Shown: positions 11,834 through 23,294 of the stretch, one piece after another | How the letters are laid out: the number at the start of each line of letters is the position of its first letter | Position numbering within the stretch: the stretch's first letter is position 1 | Source: Blumeriella jaapii | Taxonomy: Eukaryota; Ascomycota; Leotiomycetes; Helotiales; Drepanopezizaceae | Direction of reading: 5' to 3' | Length of the DNA stretch: 64,000 nt | NCBI GenBank assembly: GCA_009599575.1 | Contig: VWND01000050.1 | Span: 1 to 64,000 of the forward strand | The notes under the pieces: model-generated | What the model saw: only the letters and a program-made list of their open reading frames with translations | Databases searched by the model: none | Told to the model about the DNA's origin: nothing | Position numbers and translations under genes: made by a program

Positions 11834-11880
<47 letters not shown>

Positions 11881-11882
11881 TT
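11833..11882. repeat. (TTTC)n microsatellite
   Basis: About twelve TTTC units. Confidence 0.95.
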
Positions 11883-12788
11883 CTTCTACGCCGCAGGAGA
11901 CGCGGAGAAGAGAACGGGCCACGAGGAGAGGGGATGTGGTGGAACGGGGTTTCGCCGGACTGGAAGGAGGAGGGAGAATCGCTACTGCAGGTACTGTAGG
12001 TAGGGAACTGACAGTCGGAGTTTCTTCTCCTTTCCGTTCCTTTCCTTGCCCTTCCTTTCGTGGATATTGGGGAAGAAGCAGAGGACTTCGAAGCGAGAGG
12101 AGTGAAGTGAAGTGCTTGAGAGAAGGGGAGAGGTTACCTTGTCTTTTGTGGGGTTTGAGCTTGGACGGTATGGGGGAGCGGACAAGAGGGAGGGAGGATT
12201 GCGAGAGCCCTAGATCGAAAGCCGTGGGCGTTTTGGGAGGTGAGGAGGAGCGTGTATGGGAGAGGGTGGTGATGATGGGAATTGAGGCTTGGGAAGTGAG
12301 CGATCGTGATATTCTGATTGAAGAATATTGGAGGGGGCCGCTGAAAAGTATGGTGCCCGTTTGCCAGCCACGACTTCCCCCGCCCCCCTCCCCTCCGCCT
12401 GATCTTTCTCTCATACGGCAACATTGTCATAGGCCGGGCCCACAAAATCAAGATCGTAATCAGGAATCGAGACGTCGTGATTCTCCATTTCATTGTGCAG
12501 TGTGCAAGATCACAAACGACTCCATCCCTGTACCCCTCCGCAAGGGAAATTCAACACATCGAAACCAGAGCACAAATTCCACCAGCGCGAAACAAACACC
12601 CCCACATAACCCTCCAAACCATCGCGATCCATCAAGAAAAGAGTTGTTCCATCCTAGCGAGAAGAGACGTCGTGGTACAGACGAAGAGGTGTGGTGTAGA
12701 GGTGGAAAGAGGTGCCGAGATGAGGTTGATGGGTGTGTAGTGAGGTTGGGAGGAAATGCCGGAAGTGCAAGAACGTGTGGCGAGTTGC

Positions 12789-13234
12789 TCAGATACCGAT
12801 GCGCGTCTTTCTCCAATGTCTTCTCTTGGCGTTGTATCTGTCTGCCTGTTAGCTGCTGGTTTCTCCGTCTGCCTGCTGTCTTTGACATGGGGTTGAATAC
12901 GGCGCTCGAGGTATGGTGCTCGAGCAATCGTGCGGAGGACATTCGGGAGGGGTCGACAATTGCGTACCGGATGGTGTTACCAGTCCTCAGACGGATCCAT
13001 TGTGGGATGGGTCTGTTCTGCTTCTGGGCTCTGGCGAGCTTCACCTTTGTGCGGAAGGTCTTGTGGCTCTGCGATATACTCTCGTCAGCATCCATCCCTG
13101 ATTTCCAGATTTTCCTCGTCGCTGGCCCTCTCTCCGCCGCTGCCGCACTTCACGCGCATCCAGAGTTGCGTTTCGTCGGATAGGCAGCGTCCAGAGTACC
13201 AGAGAAGAGACCGGGTGAAGGGACATACCGGCAT
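12789..13234 (-). CDS. rpl39: 60S ribosomal protein eL39
   Basis: Three exons (13234-13229, 13068-12968, 12837-12789) encode 51 aa, exactly the family length. The first coding exon holds only the Met and Pro codons, so simple open-frame scans miss the start. Exon 2 carries [20 protein letters not shown] and the [14 protein letters not shown] core, and exon 3 ends in KTRIGI-stop. eL39 lines the peptide exit tunnel of the large subunit. The gene is divergent from arl1 (395 bp between the two start codons) and has a CACGTG box 94 bp upstream. High certainty. Confidence 0.97.
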
Positions 13235-13327
13235 TGTGATGTGGTCGGGGTGTCGAGTTCTGGCTTGCAAAAGAGTCGGAGTTGAGCGAAAGTTGTGTGC
13301 GGCGACTTAGCCGAGTGTGGAGCGTGT

Positions 13328-13333
13328 CACGTG
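13328..13333. promoter_or_regulatory. CACGTG box in the rpl39-arl1 divergent promoter
   Basis: The hexamer sits 94 bp upstream of the rpl39 ATG and about 300 bp upstream of arl1, within GTCACGTGCACG. One of several CACGTG boxes near ribosome-related genes in this window. Confidence 0.45.
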
Positions 13334-13629
13334 CACGTTGGAAGTAAAGTAGCGTGAGCAGCGATCTAAGCCGGCTGCGCTTTTCCGTTTGCGGATACTG
13401 CTCCAAGCGGCAGTGCCATGATGCTAAAGTAAGCAAGACAATCTCAAAGACAATCTGGAGTTTCATGGACTCGAGCTATCACGTTGAGCCTTTCCAACCC
13501 CCCACAAATACAACACTGCGACTCTGAATCCTGTTCGCAAACCGTGAACCGTCCGACGAGGTTCGAGTTCGGGAACCACACTTCGAAAGGGGAAAAGGGG
13601 TCTGTTTGGATCAAAGGACACCGTGCAGG

Positions 13630-14411
13630 ATGGGCGCCAGCGTATCGTGGCTTTCGGGGCTGCTGTGGGCGAAGAAGGAGATTCGGATACTGATTCTGGG
13701 ACTGGTACGGCGCATCATGCCTCTCTTGGAACGTAATGGAGGGCGATGTGGGCTAATATCGATGGCGGATTCAAGGACAATGCTGGAAAGACAACGCTTT
13801 TATACAGGATGCAGGTATGTTGCGCCACGACCCCCGTTGTGGGCGCGAGCTGATCACGGATTTACAGATCGGACAAGTCGTCACCACAATACCGACAATA
13901 GGCTTCAACGTCGAGTCCGTGACATACAAAAATCTAAATTTCAACGTTTGGGTGAGCACCAGGCCCCCGATGCCCTCCACAGATCATCTCTGACCTGTTC
14001 CCCAGGATCTCGGTGGACAAACCTCGATACGGCCGTACTGGAGATGTTACTACGCCAACACGGCAGCGGTGATCTTCGTTATCGATTCGACAGACATCGA
14101 CCGGTTGGGAACGGCCTCGGAGGAACTGGCAGCCATGCTGAACGAGGACGAGCTGAAGGATGCGGCGCTGTTAGTGTTTGCGAATAAGCAGGACCAGCCG
14201 GGGGCCAAGGGCGCAGGGGAGATTAGTGAGGCGCTGAAGCTGGGAGAGCTGCGGGACCGGAACTGGAGCATCGTTGCGTGTAGTGCTGTGGATGGGAGCG
14301 GTGTTAACGAAGGCATGGATTGGCTTGTAGTAAGTCCCTCTCCTGCGCCCGCTGGGAAAGGAGGGTGAGGCTAACGGCTTCTGGCAGCAAACGGTGCAAC
14401 AGGACTCGTAA
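13630..14411 (+). CDS. arl1: Arf-like small GTPase Arl1
   Basis: Five exons (13630-13704, 13776-13814, 13868-13951, 14006-14329, 14388-14411) give 181 aa. Arl1 recruits golgins to the trans-Golgi. Gly2 after Met (MGAS) is the myristoylation site. The P loop GLDNAGKTT lies at 24-32, TIGFNVESV is switch I, WDLGGQ at 66-71 is switch [10 protein letters not shown] follows, then NKQD and the SAVDG motif. These match Arl1 better than Arf1 or Arl3 ([23 protein letters not shown]). The last exon is only eight codons including the stop. High certainty for family, good for Arl1. Confidence 0.94.
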
Positions 14412-16564
14412 GAAAGGAAAGCTGAGGGAGGACTTGTATACCATCATGAAGGGCCGCTGGAGTACCACACACATCATGAGCGGAAGTCCGAGGGATGTGC
14501 TTCCGGGACGCTTTGTCGGCTCATTATCAGCGACCAAAAGGCATATCTATCATGGGAGAGGGTTAATTTTTCAGCGGGATGAGTCTAAAACGACAGAGCA
14601 ATGCATTAGCCAGGCCAAGGGCATTTTGAAATCTCCGCCTCCCAAATCCGGGATTGTCTCGACCGGTACAACACTTCTCTCACCCAGCCGTGAACGGTAA
14701 GCGAGGAGGCGAATCGAATGGAAGAGCCCGGCAACTTCCCAGGGCGGACTACACGCCTCAAGCGAGGTCTACCGAGTCCAACCTATATTACAGTACCTAC
14801 CTATATTACAGTACCTACCTACCTAGGCAGGTATGTACTGTCCTGTAGATACCTACCTACATAGCTCAACGTCGCAAGGTGGTATCAGCGAAAGCACCCT
14901 TATCAACTCCGTCGCTGTCAAAACGCGTCTCCATGTCGTTCAGTCCGCCACCTAATCTTCCATCATAGGGGTGGGTACCTCCCTGATTTTGCAAACCCCA
15001 AAACGTGGCTCCTACATCCAGTACAGTACTATACAGTGCTGTGCATAGGTAGGAAGACCAACGCAGCACAGCGAGCGCTCCACCTAATCGAGCTATCCGA
15101 CTTGTCCTCCATCTAGCCTCCCGTCCGACGTCGCATCCCCTGAAGCCAAAAATAGACGCTCGCTCTACAGTACGGTACATATAAATCCACAATAGGGGTT
15201 CGTGGCTCTCGGCCAAGCGGGGCGAGCTCTTAGAGCTTTCTACAGTACCTACTTACTGTACATACATCCGTTCATCCATCCATTCATTCATTCATTCATT
15301 CATTCATTCATTAGCTCCGAAACAACAACCCCTATGGCAGCCTACAACAGTCGCATGTACAGTACAGACAGACCCATCTACAGACAGACCCATCTACAAT
15401 ACAATACAGTACTGTACTATGTACAAAACACACGAAGATTATTCCTCCGCGAGTAGACACGCGATGGTTTCATCTCCTGTATGCACCTACCTACCTACAT
15501 ACCTACCTACCTATCTATCTACCTACACACAATCACACAAACACACAAATCCGAGTGCCCGTGCGATACTTGTGGGAAGGCAGGCAGGCCACTCACTAAT
15601 ATATATACAGTACTGTGTACGGTGTACAGTGCTGTGTACAGTGTACAGTGTATCTATTGTCCTAGGACCACCATGCCTCCTCTCTGCATTGCCTCGGCGC
15701 TTCGCCTTGTTCAAGCTTCCTTGCTTGCTTGCTTACTTACTTACTTACTTACTTACAGTAGCTTACAGTACTTACAGTACATACAGTACAGTACAGTAAT
15801 GTGTACAAACAGCCAGGAGAAGCCTTCTTGCCTCCAGCCCACTCACACGCACATGCCTCGCGAGCGGCGGTGCCGGCGCAAGCCATCGGCTCGTGGCTCG
15901 TGGCTCGTCGCACACGTGATGATGATCTCCCGGACATCGTCCGCCTCTGGCTCTGGCTCTATTCTGGCTCTGGAACACACACACACGCACGCACGTACAT
16001 ACAGTACAGTACACATACATACCAAGAGCGGCATGAACAAAAGAAAGAGAATGTTTCTGTAAAAAAAACACAAGAGGGTATATTTCGGGTTGCAACCAGC
16101 AGCTGAAAGGGCTATCCATATCCTATGCATGACCATATCCACATCTCACCGCATGCCATGTCACTTTCTTTCCTTTCTCAACCCTCCCTCTCCCGCCGAG
16201 TCGAGTCTGGCCAACGACAGCCCACCTAGCCACCCATCGATTTTCGGCATGAAAAGTTTCGGCGAGCAGGACTCCAACCTCTTTTGTCCCAGGGACCGGT
16301 GCGTGTAAAAAATCTTGACGACCCACTGTTGCCCCCCTCTCTCTCTCATGCTCTCGTATTAGAAGTGCTGTACTTGTACAAGCAGGCAAGCTCTTTGCCT
16401 TGTCGTCAGACGGTCGTGTGTTCGTGATGTACCTATTTATGATGTGTACAATGATGAAATACCGGGCTTGTTTATCCGGCATTCTTCCTGTGTTTATGCA
16501 ATGTGCTGGTGTGATGCCGTGCGAAGCTACGTACGTCTATTTTGCGTACCCGATGATCTCTCGA
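14412..16564. other. intergenic, rich in TACTGTAC motifs and tetranucleotide repeats
   Basis: Between convergent arl1 and the GT90 gene. It contains many GTACAGTAC/TACTGTAC words (for example 15017-15040, 15355-15425, 15606-15660, 15760-15800, 15998-16013), CATT repeats (15276-15313), TTAC repeats (15731-15758) and CCTA/CTAT tracts. No gene is recognised. Confidence 0.6.
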
Positions 16565-18417
16565 TCATCGTCTACTAATCGACCGTATCTGCTTTCCTGT
16601 TAGTACTCGAGGTCCCATCCTTTGGCCGCTAGGGGTGACTTGCTCTAGAAGTAACCTGAAGAAGTAGACCTCCAGATCCTCGTTCCTCACCACCTGATTC
16701 GCCCATTTCCGCCCTTGGGACGCGATACGCTCCCCTTCCTTCCTTCCAGACGGCTCGCCTGCAAACCACCTCACGGCCTCGACCCACTCGTCGCCCCTTA
16801 AACTCAGCGGGATGTAATGGACCCAAGGCCTCAGCCACTCCTCGTGCCACTCTCTGAAGATCGCCAGCTTGTACACCAAGCTCTTGCTCTTGAGAAAGGC
16901 GTAGAAGCGACCACTGAAGGCATTGCCATCCACGTCCAGAAGATACTTGTGCTTCCAAGCATCCGACTGCTCAGCTTGCATCTGGACCTCGAAGAATTGG
17001 CTCTGGGCCTCGCAGTCGCCCGGATCGCACTGTCCAATGTGGGAGAAGTGGACGTCAAAAAGCTCTTTGAATTCGCTGCGTGGGACTTCCTTCACTTGCC
17101 AGTCTTCGATCTCGCCCTCGCCACGGTTGACGATGATCTTGGCTTGATCGACCGAGTTGATCTTCTGGACAACATGTTGTCTGTGTTGACGTCTCCACCC
17201 ACCATCTCGACTGAACCCTCCTGTCGTAGAGCCCCGCCAGTAGATGTTGTCTTCTTTCTCTCCCCATTCGACGTCGGCTGATTCATTGTACGACACTTTA
17301 CCGGCCCAGTACCAGGAGAGGGGTATGTGATATCTGAGTAGGAAGAGATCTTCGATGCCGAGAACACGGGGAACAGGTCTGTGACGAGATTGTAGGCATT
17401 TGGCCTGTCGAAGAAACCATGGGTCTTGCTGAAAGATGGGTTTTGACAAATGTCCGAGAAAGCCGTGTTGTTGTAGATGAACCCGAGTTCGCCTGCAGCG
17501 TAGCTCTCCAGATTGTCCTCCACCGGGTCATCCTCTAAAGATCTTGCCGGGCTGTCTGGGGGACAGGACATCTTCGAGTGGGTCCACGTTGCCTGGTGCG
17601 CAAAGACGTTGAAGCGGGTGGTCTTGACATCCTCGAACCGCAGCCCGTCACTCAGATCGGGTGGCGCGCCTGAGAAGCGGTTCCTGGGGTCCCTCACTGC
17701 GGCCGCGGCCGGCATCTTGACCTCCCTCGCGATGTGCACGAGCCGCGACAGATCGTCGTGCGGTAGCATTACCCGTGGCTCGTCGTGGATGTTGAAGGCC
17801 AGATCCATGTCCGGCAAGTACTGCAAAAAGCCCTTCATCATGCCCTTCAGCGCCTCCATGTGCCACGGCACACCTCCGTCCATCTTCTTAATCTTGCCTC
17901 CCCTGATCAGCACCCCGACCAGGCTATTCGCATCGTGCCCGATCGATTCCTGCGCCCGCGCGCGTATGGTCTTTGGCGTGAGCCCCCAGAACGGGGTCAG
18001 CGCGTGGAAGATGGAGTCGTACTCGTCAATCAACTGGACGTTCCTCGAGACCGCAAACTTGTACCACTTGTCGAAGCTGGGTGGGGGAGGTATGCCGTAT
18101 CGCCGGCGGTATTCCGTGACCGCTTCGGCGAGGGATTTCGACTGGGCACTCGTCGTCTTCTCGAACTCCCCTTCGGCCCATCTCACAAGCTGCACGATAG
18201 GATGTCCCAGGCCCAACATTGGCCGCTCCGCCTTCGCCGGCGCCGTGAGCCGTGATTCCTCTGCTGCTGGCCCCCTGGAGGCATCCTTCTCCACTGGCGG
18301 ATTGGCAGGTCGAGGGAACTCCGCGCCCGCCATCCGCGGGGCGGCGTGGAGGTAGAAGAAGGTGCCGCCGGCGAAGACGACGAGGGCGACGAACACCAGG
18401 AACTGTCTCGAGCGCAT
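16565..18417 (-). CDS. GT90 (CAP10-like) glycosyltransferase, type II membrane protein, apparent 1-nt frameshift
   Basis: From the ATG at 18417 the protein starts with a short basic stretch and one membrane anchor (QFLVFVALVVFAGGTFFYLHA), typical of a Golgi type II enzyme. The lumenal region has GT90/CAP10 landmarks: DLAFNIHDEPRV, a SSYSDITYPSP block, WYWAGKVSYNES, DNIYWRGSTTGG and SGRFYAFLKSKSLVYK with a closing WVHYIPLSL. The frame breaks between YPSP and WYWAGK (plus-strand 17315-17322), where one base seems missing. Both sides are long and conserved with no room for an intron, so the break is a deletion in the assembly or a very recent mutation. Total about 616 aa. A frame continues upstream to 18813, but it is Pro/His repeat sequence, so I prefer the 18417 start. 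The C-terminal 15 residues are uncertain. Relatives build xylose- or mannose-containing wall or capsule glycans. The acceptor here is unknown. Confidence 0.87.
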
Positions 18418-19868
18418 CCTTCTCCGCGTGCGCAGGCAGATGGTGAGGATGGACGGGATCTTGGATTCTTCATCTTTCTCGAGAAAGGGAAGGTTGCTGG
18501 AGTCGATGCGGATGCGATGCGGGTGCGGGTGGGAGTAGGAGTGGGAGTGGGGGTGGGGGTGTGGAAGGGGCGATGCGAATGGAGCAACGAGCTCGAGCGC
18601 TGGCGGGTGGTGCCCATGTGTGAGGAAGAGAATAAGGGGGAGGAGGGGGAGGGGGAGGGGGGGAGGAGGATAAGGGGGAGGATGAGGTTGAGATTGAGGT
18701 TGAGGTGGAGGTTGAGGTTGAGGTGGTTGAGGACGGGGATGGGGATGGGGATGGGGATGGGGTGTGCAAATGCTGACGGAGCGCGACTCCTTTCCTTCCA
18801 CCCACTCACTCACTCTCGCTCTCTCTCACTCACTCCTTGTTCTCCAGCTTGGCGACGGTCATCTGGAGATCCACCACATGTCCAAGGCTCGCGAGGCTGT
18901 CTGCGGCTATGGGGATGACTCGGCGGCTTGCATGCCACTGGGTGAGACGGCGAAGGACGGTCGATGTGCTCGGGATGGGGTGGATGTACGTGAAAGAAAA
19001 GAAAAGTCCGGTCGGCGGAGGATGGAGAAGTTGGGAAGTGATGTGCGGCTGATTAGGTTCGCGGGTCCGGGTCGGATCTGGCTTTTTCTCGGGCTTGGGC
19101 TGAGCAGAGGATGTGTGTACACAGTATGTACAGTACTGTACAGTACAGTATGGGCAGAGACACGACTCAATACTTAGTACTACGTACAGTACAGTACATA
19201 CAGTACATATGTGTGCATCTAGATAGTACTGTAGATCGATGCCCATCATTTCTTATCTTCCACAAGGCCCGAACCGCCGATCGCTCACCAACAAGCTTTT
19301 CTGGACATGCCACCCTCCCTTCGTATGCACCGTACTGTCTGGTGTGTACAGCACGGGAATAGCCCCCTACCCTCTCTCAGGACCGCGGCGACGGTCACCC
19401 TCGATCGAACCAGAGGGAGGGAGAAGTGCACACGCAGCAGCAGGGCGACGCTTGGATCATCCCAGTGTATCGATGTCCTGAGCAGCAGTGCCATCGGCAG
19501 GTACAGGACAGTACAGTACCAGCTCGGATGTTGGCTTGCTTGCTTGCGTGTCTTCAGTTCCGTGAGCGAAAGGTGGGAAGGCAGAGCAGGGTGCCGGCCA
19601 ACAGAAACACCGCATCATGAGGAAAGGAATAGAGCAAAGCCAGAGAAACCAGGGGCAGAAACAGGTCGCGCGAGTTCATGAGTGTGAATTCAATTGGGGA
19701 TGTGGTGCTATCTCTCGCCGCAAGAAGATATCGAATTATGCACGAAGCAGAAGACGAAGTTGCGCATCACCCGCAAGAGACAATGGACAGCCCATCCAGC
19801 CATCTGCCCTAGATAGCTACACACTCACGAGACTCCGAACGCCAATCTTTCCACTTGTCAACGCACAT
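18418..19868. other. intergenic; G-rich tract and TACTGTAC motifs
   Basis: Covers the 5' side of the GT90 gene and the 3' side of the uS8 gene. It has a strongly G-rich plus strand at 18519-18770 and a cluster of GTACAGTA words at 19115-19205. No coding gene is recognised. Confidence 0.6.
18519..18770 (+). repeat. G-rich repeat tract (GGGTGG, GGGGA, GAGGTT, GGGGAT units)
   Basis: Runs of three to nine G separated by one to three bases, followed by GAGGTTGAG repeats and five GGGGAT units. It directly precedes the GT90 start on the opposite strand and could form G-quadruplexes. Confidence 0.8.
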
Positions 19869-20507
19869 CTAGTAGAAGAACCCAATCACCTTTCCGGCAA
19901 CGTGCTTGCGACGGGCCTCCTCGTGGTCCATGATGCCGGCGGAGGTGGTGAGGACGATGTACCCGAATTGACGCGAGGGCAGGAGCTTGACGACCCACTT
20001 CTCGAGTTCGCCAAGGCGGACGTTGTATCGGGGAGAAATGACACCCGTCTTGTTGAGACTGGAGGGCGTTAGTGGATGTCCAGGTCGGATCTCTAACCGC
20101 GGGGCTTACCGGCCGTTCAGTTGGATGACAATCTTGCCGGAGCGGTGGTCATCAACCTCCTCGAACTCTCCAATGTATCCTGAAGAAGATGTCAGTATGT
20201 CGCGAAAGATTAAACGTGTAACGTCAGAGAGAAAAAATCAGAGAACGTGTAAGATCCTCGCTAGTCAATATATCGGCAACTTAAAGGACTATGGTCGTAG
20301 TGTTGGTGAGACCGTCATCTAGTTATCATGCCGAACGGAAAGGGGGTACGCAAGTGAGTGCGCAGCAAACATACCGTGCTTCTGCATGACGCTGAGGAAC
20401 TTGATGATGACCTTGGAGGAAGGGCGGATGAGGACTTGTCGCTTTCCAGCCTTCTCGGCGTTGTTGATGGCGTTGAGCGCATCGTTGAGGACGGAAGTCT
20501 TGACCAT
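19869..20507 (-). CDS. rps22: 40S ribosomal protein uS8 (Rps22/S15a)
   Basis: Three exons (20507-20375, 20179-20110, 20058-19869) give 130 aa, the exact family length. It begins [20 protein letters not shown], continues through [13 protein letters not shown] and [17 protein letters not shown], and ends in [13 protein letters not shown]. uS8 binds helix 21 of 18S rRNA and is an early 40S assembly protein. Intron 1 is 195 nt, long for this window. The gene is head to head with eS12 (1.27 kb apart). High certainty. Confidence 0.97.
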
Positions 20508-21776
20508 TTTGACCGTTGGAGGAGATTCTCAAGTCTTGTCTTATGTAAGAGGTGAGGTATCTGCGGCGCCTGTGTGTTAGCCTTCGTGGGCTCTGAGCAT
20601 GGAGAGTGCCCTCATGATTGACAAGAGGGTTCTTCAGCTCGTTGTAGAGAGTGGAGTAGTGTCGGCATCTTTCAATCGCTGTGGTCGCATCGCAGATCGA
20701 AGGGAGATTTTTCGTGGCCCTGATGCACCAATGCCAAATTCCTCCTCGTCTGTCCAGCTTCCAGCCGCAAATTGAGTAGATGCCGATTTCTCCCTCTGCC
20801 TTTCATGAAGGGCTTTCGAACTGTCCAGTGTAACATACCTCAAAAGGTGGTGGGCAATGGCGATGTCGAGATTGAAGTCGTGGGCAAGATTTAGAAGAAT
20901 GGAAAATTGAAATTTCGTGTGGGCGATTATCTTTGCGCTAATCTTGATAGGGCTTTTGACACGTGACCATGAGCGCCTGACCCCGGCTTTCGTTGGCGCT
21001 TCAGTTCTGTTACTTCCATCGGAATCTAAATATTTGCCATGCCAGGGTTCCTCATCAAAAATCAAATCGACTGCATACATTATTTATATTAAAATGCTGA
21101 AATGAACAAGAAGTGAACAGAGCGAGAGACGGGATGCCAAACAACACCAACTACTCTTCAGCCTTTTCCCCCGGACGGCGCGTCCCAGTACCCTGCTCGT
21201 TCTTCGCAACTCTCCAAGCGAGAGCTCCATTTTGCCTCAGGTGCTACTCAGATTCATGCTAAGCAGTGTAGGATAGGAGGCAAATTCGGTTAAGGGTGAG
21301 CAGTTCGTGTTGCATGAAATAGCAGTCAGGCGATTCATTTGGTTATGAATGTCGTCCAACAGTGGGATAAAATCAGTGGTATCTGTAGTTGCTTATATTG
21401 TATACACACTGTAACATAACATAACATCACCAACGACTACTTTGGATAGGCTTGCCACCGTGATATTGAAGCTGAATGTATCTTCGAGGCACATCAGCGT
21501 CGTGATGTCGTATCTCTTCCTTTGTTATTTACTTGTTTTTTGAAACGCGATTGGTGGGCATTGATTGCTTCTTGAGTCGCACAAAAATCCGACATCCACT
21601 GTTGGTGGACTACGCGGGTGCCCACTCAGTCACGTGATATAATAGACGGAAGCGGCTCGCTAGTTCGCTAGTCGGCAACACCACACACTTACATATTCTC
21701 GCGACCACAGCAAAATTCCCTTCGAAAAACATAATCGCATCACTTCGAGGATTGCAGATATCGCCCACAATTCAAG
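20508..21776. other. intergenic between divergent ribosomal protein genes uS8 and eS12
   Basis: No gene is recognised. A 148-codon minus-strand frame at 21080-20634 has an ATG but no familiar domain. CACGTG boxes lie at 20960-20965 and 21631-21636, the latter 141 bp before the eS12 ATG. Confidence 0.6.
21631..21636. promoter_or_regulatory. CACGTG box upstream of rps12
   Basis: Sits in GTCACGTGATAT, 141 bp before the start codon of eS12. A second CACGTG at 20960-20965 lies about 450 bp from the divergent uS8 start. Confidence 0.45.
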
Positions 21777-22505
21777 ATGGTACGTTGCACCCCATCCAAT
21801 ACTACGAGTCCCAGCCCATTGCGACATGCGCAATATCTGGAAAAATTGTCGTCGAATCAAGCCCTCCCGCGTTCGCGCACTTGAGCGCCTCTTGAGAGAT
21901 CGAATAAATCTCAAATTCCACCACGAGAGCTCCACTAACGATGACCCAGTCTGACGGAGAAGAAGATCCCCAAATCGAGGTCGCTGAGGCCGATGAGGTC
22001 GAAGTTTCAGGAGATGCCACCACCAAGGGACAAATGTCCGTCCTAGAAGCCCTCAAGGGTGTTCTCAAGCTCGCTCTCATGCACGATGGTCTTGCCCGTG
22101 GTCTGCGCGAAGCATCCAAGGCTCTGGATCGTCGCCAAGCACACATGTGTGTCCTGAGTATGTCACCACATTCCGCCAGAGCCCAGGCCATACGCTGACT
22201 TGCCGGATAGACGAGGCATGCGAGGAGGAGGCATACAAGAAGTTGGTCGTTGCGCTTTGCTCCGAGCACAAGATCCCCTTGATCAAGGTCCCTGACGGCA
22301 AGCAATTGGGCGAGTGGGCTGGTTTGTGTAAGCACGCCCACGTTGAACCCCTGGCGAACGAATTCTGACGGTTGACACAGGTGTTCTGGACCGCGAGGGA
22401 AATGCACGCAAGGTTGTCAACTGCTCCTGCGTTGTCGTGAAGGACTGGGGTGAGGAGTCTCAAGAGCGATCGATCCTCCTCAACTACTTCCAGACCGAGC
22501 AGTAA
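21777..22505 (+). CDS. rps12: 40S ribosomal protein eS12
   Basis: Four exons (21777-21779, 21950-22157, 22211-22327, 22381-22505) give 150 aa. The first coding exon is the ATG alone, spliced to a Ser codon to give the usual acidic MSDGEED start. An alternative ATG at 21941 would read MTQSDGEED without splicing. The conserved core [56 protein letters not shown] and [15 protein letters not shown] is intact. eS12 sits in the beak of the small subunit. High certainty for identity, good for the split start. Confidence 0.96.
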
Positions 22506-22777
22506 ATTCCAAACTCGGATGGATGGTCACACGGAGTTGGCTTTCGATGGATGGTTAGACCTTCGGGCCTCTGCCAGGGTTCCCTTTCTGGTGTAGTCTA
22601 AGATAATGATACAAACCGGACGGGCTCTCAATCGGCACATGGGCAGCATCTTTTCTTCTCGAAGACCTTGTGCGTGATGATTCAATGACCAGACCGGCGA
22701 CGCGAAGTCACCCAAGGCGCCATACCCCATGCCCTTTTCCCACGCCAGAGAACATTCCATTTTCAAGCGCAGCGTCC

Positions 22778-23294
22778 TCACTTCCTGCCCTCCACCATCA
22801 AAATGTGATAGCCAAACCCCGTCTTGACCTCCGCATACTTCGGGCTCGCGAGCGTGCTCGCTTCCAGCTCAAAGGCCTTCTCCTCAAAGGCCAGGTCCAG
22901 ATCCCCCCTCTTCTTCCAGCCCAAAGCTCCGCCTAGATGCACGCATCAGCCCGCATCCCACGAAAGGCAGAACACATACCAGCCCTCGCCTTGTCCTCGG
23001 AGAACTCCCTCGCCACCGCGTCGAAGGTGGCGCCGGCCTTGAGCTTCTCCAGGGCCTCTTCCTTCTTGCCGTGTTTTTCGCACTGTGGCCGCCGTCGCAT
23101 CAGCCTCGCGATGCAGGTGGGATGGCGGTCCCCGGCCGCGGGCGTCCCTCGGGGAGGCCTACCAGAATGTGCCGCACGTTGACGGCCTGCGCGCCCTTGA
23201 CCTTCCCGCTCTTCTCCTCCTTCGCGTCTGTCGCCGACGTGCCTTTCCCCTTGCCTTTCGCCGCGCTGCCCTTGTCGCTGCCGCCTCTGCCCAT
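22778..23294 (-). CDS. pin4: parvulin-type peptidyl-prolyl isomerase (Par14/PIN4 type)
   Basis: Exons 23294-23163, 23082-22980 and 22932-22778 give 129 aa. A basic, Lys/Gly/Ser-rich N-terminus (about 35 residues) precedes one rotamase domain: VNVRHILCEKHGKKEEALEK, FDAVAREFSEDKAR, GGALGWKKRGDLDLAFEEKA, FGYHILMVEGRK-stop. It lacks a WW domain, which separates it from Pin1/Ess1. Par14 proteins catalyse cis-trans isomerisation of X-Pro bonds and associate with pre-ribosomes in animals. It is not the unrelated budding yeast RNA-binding protein also called Pin4. Convergent with eS12. Confidence 0.94.

Larger units (their letters stand above)
10527..12788. other. intergenic, low-complexity; no gene recognised
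   Basis: Lies between convergent skp1 and rpl39. Contains CCTA and TTTC microsatellites and pyrimidine-rich tracts. A long plus-strand open frame at 11702-13183 runs through the TTTC repeat and antisense to rpl39, and I do not accept it as a gene. Confidence 0.6.

Noticed and set aside
11702..13183. 493-codon open frame on the plus strand
   Set aside because: It runs through a TTTC microsatellite and antisense to all of rpl39; composition is repetitive and no domain is visible.
13550..13590. GGTTCGAGTTC reminiscent of a tRNA T-loop
   Set aside because: No acceptor stem, D-arm or anticodon arm can be built around it, and it lies in the arl1 5' leader.
16831..18355. Several frames of 70-280 codons on both strands within the GT90 gene
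   Set aside because: They are alternative frames of a clearly conserved coding sequence and show no domain of their own.
16565..18417. GT90 gene as a true pseudogene
   Set aside because: Only one indel separates two long conserved halves, and three other conserved genes in the window show similar single-base breaks, so sequence error is more likely.
20634..21080. 148-codon minus-strand frame upstream of uS8
   Set aside because: It sits in the shared promoter region of two ribosomal protein genes and resembles no family I know.
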